A stretch of 64,000 bases of DNA, from assembly GCA_016802295.1 (NCBI GenBank), contig JAESIW010000020.1:1100031-1164030 (forward strand), given 5' to 3'. The first letter of the stretch is position 1; each line of letters starts with the position of its first letter. The notes below the pieces were generated by a model that was not told the DNA's origin, searched no databases, and saw nothing but the letters and a program-made list of their open reading frames with translations. Positions 47,481-57,372 of the stretch are shown in pieces. The DNA comes from Brachionus rotundiformis. Its lineage: Eukaryota > Rotifera > Eurotatoria > Ploima > Brachionidae. A program made the position numbers and the translations under genes.

Positions 47481-49136
47481 ATGATTATCTTAAAATTAGC
47501 TTTAATTTTCAAATTAGTTTCCCAATTGAGCGCATGTGCCAATGGACCACTGGGTATGTCAAACAATGAAATAAAAGATTGGCAAATAAGCGCGTCAAGC
47601 ACTTATCCGTCAATGTGGGACCCTAATTGTCATGAAAAATACTCACGATTGTATACAGCAAATGGCAAGGCGTGGTGTGCCAAGCATAGATCAGATGCTG
47701 AATGGCTACAGATAGATCTTGGAGTGGCAGGAAAAATCACTGGTGTGATCATACAAGGTCGGACTGGAAGACAGGAATGGGTTACCTCGTTTATGATCTC
47801 ATACAGCACGGATGCTTTCCAATGGCAGTATATTACCGATCAATACGGAAATCAGAAAATCTTCCAGGGAAATTTTGATGATCATACCATTCAGAACAAT
47901 TATTTTGATCAATCTATAAATGCCAGATTTATTAAATTTCACACATTACAGTGGTTTAAGCATCCAAGTATGCGCGTGGAAATTTTAGGCTGCCAAGAAT
48001 GCAAGCAACTGCTTGGCATGCCACCTTATGGAAAGCTAACTGCATCAAGTACTTTACCCTTGCGGAACAAGAGATCTTGTCAGCCGAATGATGGCTTTTT
48101 GCTTAGCAATAAGGGATGGTGTCCACGTAAAAGGTTTGCTAAACAAAATTGGCTTGAATTAGACATCGGTCATCCAACTTTGGTTACCGGGGTCATTACA
48201 AAAGGAAAAGGAGATACGCGTCGAAATCATTGGGTTACCAAATATAAGCTTTCATTTAGCAATGATAGTGTTGTTTGGAATTTTTACAAAGATGCTAATC
48301 ACTTAGAACCAAAGATATTTGGTGGAAACGCCGACAAACAAATGGAAAGAACTCACTTTTTGAACAGTCCTTTTTGGGCAAGGTTTATACGATTTCATCC
48401 GATTGAATGGCACCAGCAAATTGGTCTAAGAGCTGGAGTTTTTGGATGTCCGTACACTGCTGCATGCTTGCCTGGCTATTTCCGGGTCAATGACAATTCT
48501 AATTGTATTGAAAATTTAGCTTTTCAGAAAGAAACATGGGCCAACGAGAGAAAATCTGACAGCAAAAGATCATACAGAAACTCTTTAAAAACTCGTTCAT
48601 TTATTAACTTAATACAAGAGGGGCATCCATCGTTAGCTGTTGACGGAAATGAAGACAATTCACTGCATAAATGTGCCATAATGGATAATTATTATTCAGA
48701 ACGGCCCACAATGATTATTGACTTGGGTAGAATGACAACTGTTGGAGGTGTAGTGCTCAAAACTTGGCAAGGAAAGGGTCAGAACTCGAATTTTGCTTAC
48801 AGGGATTATATGTTTGGATTGGAAAGATTTTCGGTTTTTGTCGACCGAAAACCAGTGGTAAATGCACGCACTCTTTCCACTACCAATTTGGTCTCAAATT
48901 CGACAGACACAACTGAACCCAAGTACCATATTAGCCAAAAAATCCAATTAAATAGCAATAATTTGTGCAATTTTGTGACTCGAAACAACTATGCCATATT
49001 TGCTCCTCAGATTCATCTACAATGCCTGAAGCCATTGACTGGACGCTATGTTTACATACAAGCCGATGGTCGAAGCAATCGATGGAGCAGAATTTTCAGT
49101 GCTGTTTTATGTGAAGTCCTAGTTTATGAATTGTAG
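47481..49136 (+). CDS. Secreted discoidin (F5/8 type C) repeat protein, intronless
   Basis: Single exon, 551 residues. Signal peptide at residues 1-18 (hydrophobic ILKLALIFKLVSQLSA). First F5/8C domain from Cys19 to about Cys172 (WQISASSTYPS, WLQIDLGVAGKITGV, RFIKFHTLQW, MRVEILGC); second about 175-328 (LTASSTLPL, WLELDIGHPTLVTGVITKG, RFIRFHPIEWH, GVFGC); a third, more divergent fucolectin-like domain from about 340 to the end (GHPSLAVDGN, MIIDLGRMTTVGGVV, GRYVYIQADG). Such domains bind carbohydrates, collagen or anionic lipids outside the cell. No transmembrane segment, so it should be secreted, perhaps as an opsonin or matrix lectin. AATAAA overlaps the end of the gene at about 49140. Intronless, unlike most neighbours. 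Confidence 0.9.
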   Translation: MIILKLALIFKLVSQLSACANGPLGMSNNEIKDWQISASSTYPSMWDPNCHEKYSRLYTANGKAWCAKHRSDAEWLQIDLGVAGKITGVIIQGRTGRQEWVTSFMISYSTDAFQWQYITDQYGNQKIFQGNFDDHTIQNNYFDQSINARFIKFHTLQWFKHPSMRVEILGCQECKQLLGMPPYGKLTASSTLPLRNKRSCQPNDGFLLSNKGWCPRKRFAKQNWLELDIGHPTLVTGVITKGKGDTRRNHWVTKYKLSFSNDSVVWNFYKDANHLEPKIFGGNADKQMERTHFLNSPFWARFIRFHPIEWHQQIGLRAGVFGCPYTAACLPGYFRVNDNSNCIENLAFQKETWANERKSDSKRSYRNSLKTRSFINLIQEGHPSLAVDGNEDNSLHKCAIMDNYYSERPTMIIDLGRMTTVGGVVLKTWQGKGQNSNFAYRDYMFGLERFSVFVDRKPVVNARTLSTTNLVSNSTDTTEPKYHISQKIQLNSNNLCNFVTRNNYAIFAPQIHLQCLKPLTGRYVYIQADGRSNRWSRIFSAVLCEVLVYEL

Positions 49137-49733
49137 TTGAATAAATGAGATTTAATTATTATGTAAATTGTATTTTTTAAGCAAAGAACTCAGGAACAAT
49201 CTTATCATTTTATTTAATTTAAAATTTTGTTATATTGATTGTATTACGAAATTAGCTCAGAAAATCTTGTTAAGGATTTTTTTTCTTTTTTTATCATTCA
49301 ATTTTTACTTATCTATATGAAGCAAAGGTTGTATAGAATAGTTTTTTTCTTTATATGGCGAAATATTTATTAAATAAAAAATAAAAAAATAAATTTTTGT
49401 TCTAATCAACTAACAAGTTAACAAAATGATCTAAAAATAAAATAAGAAATGTTGGTCTCTTTTGGATCTTCAATTAGAGAAGAAAAATTTAGAGATATTT
49501 TTGACTAAATCCGTCATTTTCAAGAAACAAGCTAACCAAAATTTTTGTTTATGTTATTTTTGTTTTTTTTTTCAAAAATTTTAATCAAATTGTACTCGAG
49601 TCAAAAATATTTTAATTAATAAAGTTTAAAATCTAAAAATAATTTATTAATTTCTGAAAGATTTTGATTAATTTTTTTTCAATTAATTAAAATCTACAAT
49701 CGAATATTAAAATTATTAAATGATTGACCCTTT
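49137..49733. other. 3' spacer, no gene seen
   Basis: AT-rich spacer between converging genes (lectin and methyltransferase-like copy A). Only a poly(A) signal for the lectin near its start. Confidence 0.5.
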
Positions 49734-50995
49734 CTATTTTTTAATAGAAATTTTTGAAAATCTTTTTTCAATCGATTCAAAATCACTTGTTTGTGAAGCT
49801 TTTCTGATTTTCTCTAAAAATTCCCTATTGATTTGGGTGCCATGCTGCATTTTGGTAAAATTATATTCACATTCAAAAAATTCTTGATCAAAATTTAATT
49901 TGTATTCAATCTTTTTACTATCTGAACATAACTTTTGATTTATTAAATTAATCAATTCTTTTGTATCTTTTCTAGCCATTTGAAAATTAGGTGGAAATAA
50001 AAATTTATGCGTGTCAAGAATCTTTCTATATTCATCCAAAATAAACACTACCGTTCTACAATCATAACAATGGTCGAATCCCTGCACAATAAGATCATGT
50101 TTATAGCAATTGGTTCGATCATATTTATTAAAATAGTGCATCTGATTTTCAAATTTCTTACAGTCATAGTTTTTTAGACCAGAATTTTGTTTTACATAAA
50201 GTCTAGTCTCAGTGGTAGAGCGGTTTCCAAATGTTAAAAGGTAGATTTTACCATCTAGATATTCTTTAAAAAGGCGTACTCCATTGTGATAGGGAAGTCT
50301 AAACTTCAAATAGGATCTGTATGGCTGGAGTTTTTCATGAATTTCGGCTTGTAAGTCTAAATCTTGTTCAACTACGATTTCACTGTTATTCCTTCTGATA
50401 TCAGATATGAATAGTCTTATATAATTTTCTCCATCTTTATATTCATTTCTTAATTCAGTTGCTATTTTGGCATTCAAAAATGATACTCTGATTTTAAATC
50501 TAGTCCAGATTACTCCTAAACCTAAACGAAAAGGCGCCTTGTCATACAAGATAAATTCAACAAAAGGAAAAAAGCTTGAAAGAATAGATAAATGACTTCC
50601 GATTGCAGCACCTCCATATATAACCACAATTTTTTTTTCCTTTAACTTAATTTCACCATAGTCTTGGAATAAATCTCTTAAGGTCAATATCAAAAATTCA
50701 ATTTCATTCAACAAGAGTTGATACCTTCCGTAGTGGACTACTGTAGTATCATCTTTACTTGATTTCGGTTCATAATTTACATTAGATGGATAAGTGTCGT
50801 GATCAAGTATTCTGTTCGACCAGTCAAAAGTCTCATTTATGTATTGGGAGTCTGAATTTTGTAATGTATGAGGTGAAGAGTGAGGCTAATTAATTAATAG
50901 AATTAATTTATAAAAATCTTTAAAAATCTAAATTAAGAGTTACTTAAAGTAGCTCTTTAGATACCTGTAACATTTTCAAAAATTTTAACTTTCAT
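49734..50995 (-). CDS. VP39-type cap 2'-O-methyltransferase-like protein, copy A (probably degenerate)
   Basis: Two exons: 50965-50995 and 49734-50851; 382 residues. Exon 1 (10 codons) is less certain than exon 2. The family (Pfam PARP_regul) includes the poxvirus VP39 subunit, which methylates the 2'-O of the first mRNA cap nucleotide and helps poly(A) tail extension; relatives occur in other large DNA viruses. Shared with copy B: HYGR start block, ISDIRR, LKFRLPY, ETRLYV, and a Cys/His-containing C-terminal block. Of the family's K-D-K-E catalytic tetrad, the first Lys is Gln here (RYQLLLNE), and the SAM-loop Pro is Ile (GGAAIGSH). It may therefore be catalytically weak or a regulatory partner. 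Head-to-head with copy B. Confidence 0.72.
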
Positions 50996-51163
50996 GGATT
51001 CTAAAAAGTGTTCCATTGAAGATAATATGTATCTATTTAAAGTCATAAAATTTTTATGACATAAATATTTTTATTACCTTTATCAAAGAAGCTAATTTTT
51101 TATAAAAATTTAAATTTATAAAAAGAAATTATCTAAGTATTTTTTGCTGAAAAGAATTTTAAA
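50996..51163. promoter_or_regulatory. Putative bidirectional promoter of the methyltransferase-like pair
   Basis: Only 168 bp separate the two divergent start codons, so both promoters must be within or overlap it. No specific element identified. Confidence 0.35.
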
Positions 51164-52342
51164 ATGGAAATTAATCTATCTCCCCATACTCATCAAAATA
51201 AAAATGCTAAATATTCCGATAAATTTGTTAGAATATTGTCAGATGATTTTCCGGAAAAAAAATATGTTCCAAAAGAAAAGGACCAAGATAGAACAAGTGT
51301 TCATTTTGGACAAAGAAAGTTGTTTTTAAGCGAAGTGGAATTTTTAACAACATGCTGTACCGAAATTCCAAAAGACAAAGCTTTCAAAAAAATAATTCTT
51401 ATTTATGCAGGAGCAGCGCCAGGACTACATTTGGAATATTTGAGTCAAATGTTTCCTTTTGTCAAATGCATTTTGATTGACCCGGCAAAAATGGTTGTAA
51501 AATCAAATGATAAGATAAGAATAAACCAGGAATATTTTACAGATGAAATGGCTTTAAATCTTAGGGAAGAATTTAGTGACGAAATTATATTGTTTATTTC
51601 AGATATTAGGCGATTCGGACCTGGAGCTAAGTTGACAGATGAAGAAATTGAAAATGAGATACTTGAGGATATGCGAAACCAAATGAATTGGTACAAAATT
51701 CTCAAACCATTTCGCTCTTTGCTCAAATTTCGCCTACCTTATGTTGAAAATAGACCAAACGCAAAGCTGACTCTAGATTATTTGGAAGGAGATATTTATT
51801 TTCAAATATGGCCGCCCAATTCTTCATCAGAAACTCGGCTCTATGTGAGAGAAAATGCCAAATTAAAAACCTACAACTGTTTAAAGTATGAAAACCAACT
51901 TTATTATTTTAATAATGTTGAAAGAGTTAATTGTTATGAGCACAATTTTGATTTAGATGGACTTGATCATTGCTACGATTGTAGAGCAGAAATTTTTGTG
52001 TTTGAAAATTATATAAAAAGTTTTGATTCAATCAGGAAGCTGTGTAGAAATGGAGAAACTTTGGATGTATCTACAGTGCCAGAATATGTGAATAAATTAA
52101 ATAAAACATTGAAGGCCGATGAACGTAATGTCAACATTTTTTATGACAAAAAAGAATATCAGATAAAATTTACAAGCATTAAATTTGGCAAAAAAATTCA
52201 AGATTTGCTTGATGAACAAAAAATTATTAAATTCAAATCAAATAAATGGGAGAAAAAAAATTATCATTATGATCACATAAAAACTTTGAATAATAATGAA
52301 AAATTTAAAACTAAAATTCCCAAAAAACTAATCATTAAATAA
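51164..52342 (+). CDS. VP39-type cap 2'-O-methyltransferase-like protein, copy B
   Basis: Single exon, 392 residues. The same family as copy A, with the full set of expected active-site positions: Lys in HFGQRKLFLSE, Asp in ISDIRR, Lys in LKFRLPY, Glu in SSETRLYV, and the SAM loop YAGAAPGLHLEYL. Expected activity is SAM-dependent 2'-O-methylation of mRNA caps; whether the poly(A)-stimulating role exists is unknown. The C-terminal third has a conserved Cys/His block (NCYEHNFDLDGLDHCYDC) also present in copy A, and a basic Lys/Asn-rich tail. Animal cap methyltransferases CMTR1/2 are a different lineage, so a viral origin by ancient transfer is likely. Intronless. Base composition is like neighbouring genes, so not a fresh arrival. 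Confidence 0.82.
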   Translation: MEINLSPHTHQNKNAKYSDKFVRILSDDFPEKKYVPKEKDQDRTSVHFGQRKLFLSEVEFLTTCCTEIPKDKAFKKIILIYAGAAPGLHLEYLSQMFPFVKCILIDPAKMVVKSNDKIRINQEYFTDEMALNLREEFSDEIILFISDIRRFGPGAKLTDEEIENEILEDMRNQMNWYKILKPFRSLLKFRLPYVENRPNAKLTLDYLEGDIYFQIWPPNSSSETRLYVRENAKLKTYNCLKYENQLYYFNNVERVNCYEHNFDLDGLDHCYDCRAEIFVFENYIKSFDSIRKLCRNGETLDVSTVPEYVNKLNKTLKADERNVNIFYDKKEYQIKFTSIKFGKKIQDLLDEQKIIKFKSNKWEKKNYHYDHIKTLNNNEKFKTKIPKKLIIK

Positions 52343-54740
52343 ATTTAAAAATTGTTTTTTCTATTAATATTATATATCTATGAGAATACTTTATGATTAA
52401 ATTTCTATTTTGTTCAAATAAAATAAAATTAATTTAAAAATTAAAATTTCTTGTATTAAATAAATGATAATTTTAGTGGTGACTTGATACGAAATGTTCA
52501 TTGTAATTTATCTTAATGATTATTTTTTTAAAATACGATGAACAGATAATCATAAAATGGTGAAAAATTAAATTCAGATTTATAGATAGGATAAAAGTTA
52601 AGAGAAGTTTTTACTGCTTATACGGGCTTTGTTACAAATAAAAATCGGCATGTCCCAATTTAGCCAGTTTTCTTTATAAGCAGTTTTCCCAATCAATTTT
52701 TCGATATCATTTAGATTCGGTCTTTATTAGTGAAAATAAACTAAATGAATTAGACATAAGACAAAATTTATCGATTAAAAGAGCACTTGGAATTTAGAAA
52801 TTTTCAAGAATTAGACCTCTGTTAGAAACCTAGCACTTAGAGATGGTTGAACAACCTTACATGAGACACAAGATATTCTTCTTAAAGCAAAAAATTCCTT
52901 CGCGATAATTATAAAAAGTTTGATCAGAAAAATACCCCTTTTGTAAACAACTAAATAATGAACAAGAAAAAACTCATATTGATGTAATGAACTTTAGTTT
53001 GAAGGCTTCTTTATCGCAATAATCGATCATTTATTTATCGAGAAAAATCATGGTCTAGTTGATTCAATTAAATTTATTGTGGCCAAAATCAAATTAAATA
53101 TGGAATTAAACTTAGCTTGGTTTAAATTTTATGATTTATTAAACGATCTTTTAAAGATAGATTTTTATAAATACTTGTGTTTTACTAACTCTTTCCGTAT
53201 AGTAAAAGTCTATCAAGTTAAATTTCATAATTATTCAATTGTAAAATATACATTCATTTAAGTGCAAGTATTGTACTCTTTTTTATTTTATATATATATA
53301 CTTTAATTTAAACTCAAACTTAAATAAATAAATAGATAGATTATTTTTTCTAATTTCTAAAGATCTTTAATCGAGTCCAGTTTGATTTATCTTACTAATT
53401 ATAAAACTTAATTAAACATTTTTTATCTTGGTTATTATTATTATAAATATAATTTGGGAGATACTCCCAGGCAGTTTGGAATAGAACTTAGTCCTCCCTT
53501 TCAGCCTCTTGCTTGAAGAAACATAAAAAAAAGTTTGAATTTAATTTTTTATCTAAAACAGTGGATTTGATAGGAAATAATTATATTTTTAAGCATTTAC
53601 TTTGAATAATTTCAGTACAAGCATTTGCTAAAAGATGTAAGACGAGATATTTTTCATAGGACTATTGAAACACAGATTGCGTATGGTTTGCAATGGATAA
53701 GTAAAATGATGGATGGCGAACCAAAAAAGATCATGATCAACTTTTGGACGAGTTATTAAAGGAATAAGGTTTGAGTTTGGTAAACGAAAAGAAGTTGGAG
53801 ATTTGGAAAAGTTTTCGAAATGAACAGGCTATTTTGATCTTATTGTGATAATTTTTGATTATTCCAGATTTGTGATGGTTGAACCAATGTCGTCAACTGC
53901 TGCCAAGAATATAATAACTCAAGTGTGGACTAAATTTGAAATCCAAGTCGTGATTAAGACACAAATTCTTAATTGACGCCGAGAAATTTTCGTTTATTGA
54001 TGATGCAACTATTTTATATAATAAATCAGAAAAAAAGCTTATACTCTGAGCTTTTAAAGAAAACTTTGATTGGTAAATTTTTCTTTTTATAATTTAGGAA
54101 AACTAACACTAAAACATCAAGATTTTAAATAAAATTCTTATTTATTTAAAAGCTCATCATTTATGTGCACAAAATTTGAGGATAATACCTTTTTTAGATC
54201 AAAAGTTATTTAATAAAAACAAAAGACAACTAACTTTATTTGAATTTTGAATAATGGTCATTTTTTGGTATTTTTCTGTACATAAACTAGACAGAAAAAA
54301 ACAATCTATAACTCATTTACCACAAACCAAAAAAATATTCTCTACAAAGTGGTATATAAATCTGGCATAACATAAATGGTGTTATATGAGTAGAACCTTG
54401 TACGGAGGCAGGGGTCAATCAATAAGGTAGAGTGGATAAATTTTGAAAAGGAGTATTAAAAAAAGTCAAAAAATTTTAAAAAACCATATTTCTTTATTAT
54501 TTCATTCTATATGAATTTCTGGACATCAATTTTTGGCCACCCGTTAATCAAGATAAATTTTTAGTAGAGAATATGAAAATTTGGATAGAATAAATAGAAT
54601 CAAAATTAAAAATTTAATTGTGAAAAATTAATTAGTTTATTATAGGAAAAATAATTAACGAAAATAGTTTATCTTTAACAAATCTAGCATTAACAGCTAG
54701 TAATAGCCCATATCTAGAATAATTTAAAATAAATAATTAT
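52343..54740. other. Intergenic with a retroelement scrap
   Basis: AT-rich spacer, no intact gene. Contains a decayed integrase-like fragment (53600-53975), listed separately. Confidence 0.5.
53600..53975 (+). mobile_element. Decayed LTR-retrotransposon integrase fragment
   Basis: Plus-strand text YKHLLKDVRRDIFHRTIE followed, after shifts and stops, by IIFDYSRFVMVEPMSSTAAK and WTKFEIQ, which recall the D-x-Y-S-R-F block of the integrase core of Ty3/gypsy elements. Strongly degraded; boundaries arbitrary. Confidence 0.45.
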
Positions 54741-56705
54741 TTAAGATTTAATATTTTTTATCAATTCTTCAATAATTTTATCAAACGATTCTTTTATATG
54801 TCTTTTATCCTTAAGTATTGAATCGTTCTTTACAAATAATAGCAGCAGAATATCTTGGAAATTTTTCGGCTTCATCGTTGAATTATAGTCCTTTAAATAT
54901 TATTATTATTATTTAATTTTTCATCAATTAATAAAATTAATCAAAAAGTCAAAAAGTTACTTCAATTGATTCTTTTTTTACAATATTGTAATCTTTATCA
55001 TAAAATTCAAGATTATCAAGAGGGTCGTTATTCTTGTTGGCAAAATTTATTTTTGATATCTAATTTAAATCATGAATTAATCAAATAAAATAATAAATTA
55101 ATTTTTACTTTAATGCAAATATCCTCTTCTTTATTTATAACAATTTTTTGTCTGTGCAATTCCTGTTGTAATTGTGCCTTTACATTATCTATATTTTCTA
55201 TGATCAATTCATCATTTATAATTTTTATATCATCACTATCATTTATAATCTTTGTTGATACCATTTTATAAAATTTTCTTTTGTTAAGTCTTTCCATCAA
55301 AATTCTGGCATTTTCAATCTTTTCTTTCAATTTTTCTTGCGTAACAAATCTACTAAAATTCTTTTGCGTAATGCACAGTATTCTATCATCTAAATCCAGA
55401 TAATTAGCTATTTGTTCAGGGCTTTGTATATTCTTCAAAATTTTATAAAAATTAAACACATCATCTCTTTAAATAAATATTCAAAATTAAAAAAAATTAA
55501 AAATTTAAATAAAGTTTTTTACAATTCATAAAGTATATCAACCACCACTTCTCTAAGACCTATTGCCTTGGGCAATTGATAAGCTCTTCTGTGCAAGTCC
55601 TCCCTTGTACGAAACATTTCGTAAACATTTCTCAATTCTTTATCTCTCATGCAAATTTGGTTTAATGTTTGATCCGGATTTATGACTCTAGATGACAGGA
55701 TAAAGCGCTTATAATCAAATGTATTATGGATTCCTAAATGTAGCGAGTCTCTGGCAAAATAGTCCCATTTATCCACATCTATTTTATTACGCACATTAGA
55801 AACAATCTTATTTTTTTATAAAATATTTATATTAGATATATTATTAAGTTAATTACTTCGAATAGAAATGATTTTTCAATTGAAATTCCTAGATCCTTTA
55901 CATAATTATTCATTTCTTGAATTAATTTGCCTTTGTCATTCGACGATTTGTAGTTTTTTAATATTTTCTATTTTAAACAAAAAATTAAATATAATATAAA
56001 AAATTGTACATAGTCTTTACTTGCAAAGAAGCTGGATTTATCATTTGTTTGATTAAATTTTTGCTTTTTTCATCTAATTTTTCATTTTTAAAATCTGTTT
56101 CTAAACTTGTGTAAATTCTATCAAATATTAATAAGGAGGCTTTTTCATGCTTTAAAAAAAATTTTTTATTAAATTGTTTATAAATTACAAAATAAAGTTT
56201 ACGGAAAAAAAATCTTCAGCATCTTCCTTGTTCGCATTTGGATTATGTTTAATAAAGATTTTTTTGGCCGCATCTTCAAACAAATGGGAAAATGGTCCGT
56301 GACCAAGATCATGGCACAAACCGGCGATTTCAACACACAATTCTTCTTGCTTAGTTATACCCAATTCAGGTTGATTTCTTTTTATTTGCTCAATAAATAA
56401 TCTAGCCAAATAACTTGTCCTTATTTATTATAAAATTAAAATAATTTTAATTTATTTAAATTATGTTTTATTACCCGATTGAATGCTCAAAACGATTATG
56501 AACAGCGCAAGGATATATATAATGAAGAGTCTCTAACTGTTTAATGTATCTAAGTCGCTGAAATTCTGGAGTATCGATTATTTTTACTATTAGAGGTTTT
56601 AGATCTAGCAAACCATGTACAGAGTCTTTAATTATCTTTTAAATAAATTCATTATAAGTGCCTTTTTTTATCATTTTTAAAAATTACTTTATAATTTTCA
56701 CTCAT
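54741..56705 (-). CDS. SAMHD1-like HD-domain phosphohydrolase
   Basis: Nine exons: 56688-56705, 56475-56635, 56203-56419, 56021-56149, 55857-55967, 55523-55806, 55109-55466, 54961-55059, 54741-54890; 508 residues, phases consistent. HD-domain metal ligands are in place: His in HNRFEHSIGT, His-Asp in LCHDLGHGPFSHLFE, and Asp in NKIDVDKWDYFARD. The IIKDSVHG opening, DTPEFQRLRYIKQL and the long helical C-terminal half match SAMHD1, a dNTP triphosphohydrolase that lowers cellular dNTP pools and restricts retroviruses. No N-terminal SAM domain, so it is shorter than the human protein (626 residues). Allosteric nucleotide sites were not checked. Exon 1 has only six codons and is the weakest part of the model. 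Confidence 0.9.
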
Positions 56706-57372
56706 TATACCTAATAGCAAAATTTTAGCTTTTTTTCTAAAATTATTAGACAAAAAATTTATTTATGTTAATAAATGCAATTTATTTGTAAAATTTAATT
56801 ATTAATATTACTAGGCAATTAAAACCATGGAGTTAGCTCAACCAATTTATCTATTAGTTAAAATATTAATATTTCTGTTATTAAACAGTTAAATGAGAAT
56901 TGTCTCATTCGAAATTAAAAAATTAGTTTTTTTGAATTAATTTTATGCCTTGAATTTATGCTATATTTTGGTCAAAAAATCAGGGTCATTTAAATATCAC
57001 TTGACCTCGAATGTCTTGAGTATGCTTAAACTTAATTGGAATAGTTTCTAATTGTTTAAAAATTATTTTCAACTTTTTGTAGACAATTTAAGAAAAAAAG
57101 ACTTCCTTTTTCTTATCATTCAAAATTGATAAACTAGAGCTTGAGATTAAATTATTTCTTATTTAATAATTTTGACTATTTAGATAGTTTAAAAATATTT
57201 CGATTGATAAATATTTATAATTATTAAGTTTTTGATTGTATTTCTACTAAAAATTGTAATAAACATTTTTATTGATCTTAACAAAAAAGAGAATTATATT
57301 ATTTTAAAACAACCTTAAAAAATTATAATATAAATCTGAAAACAAAAGATTTCACAAAATTTAGTGAAAATT
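56706..57372. other. Spacer between SAMHD1-like and NOV-like genes
   Basis: AT-rich, 667 bp. No gene seen. Holds the promoter side of the SAMHD1-like gene and the 3' flank of the NOV-like gene. Confidence 0.5.

Noticed and set aside
48806..48988. Open frame antisense to the lectin gene
   Set aside because: Lies wholly opposite a strongly supported coding exon.
53079..53261. 60-codon plus-strand open frame
   Set aside because: AT-rich chance frame without recognisable motif; flanked by spacer.
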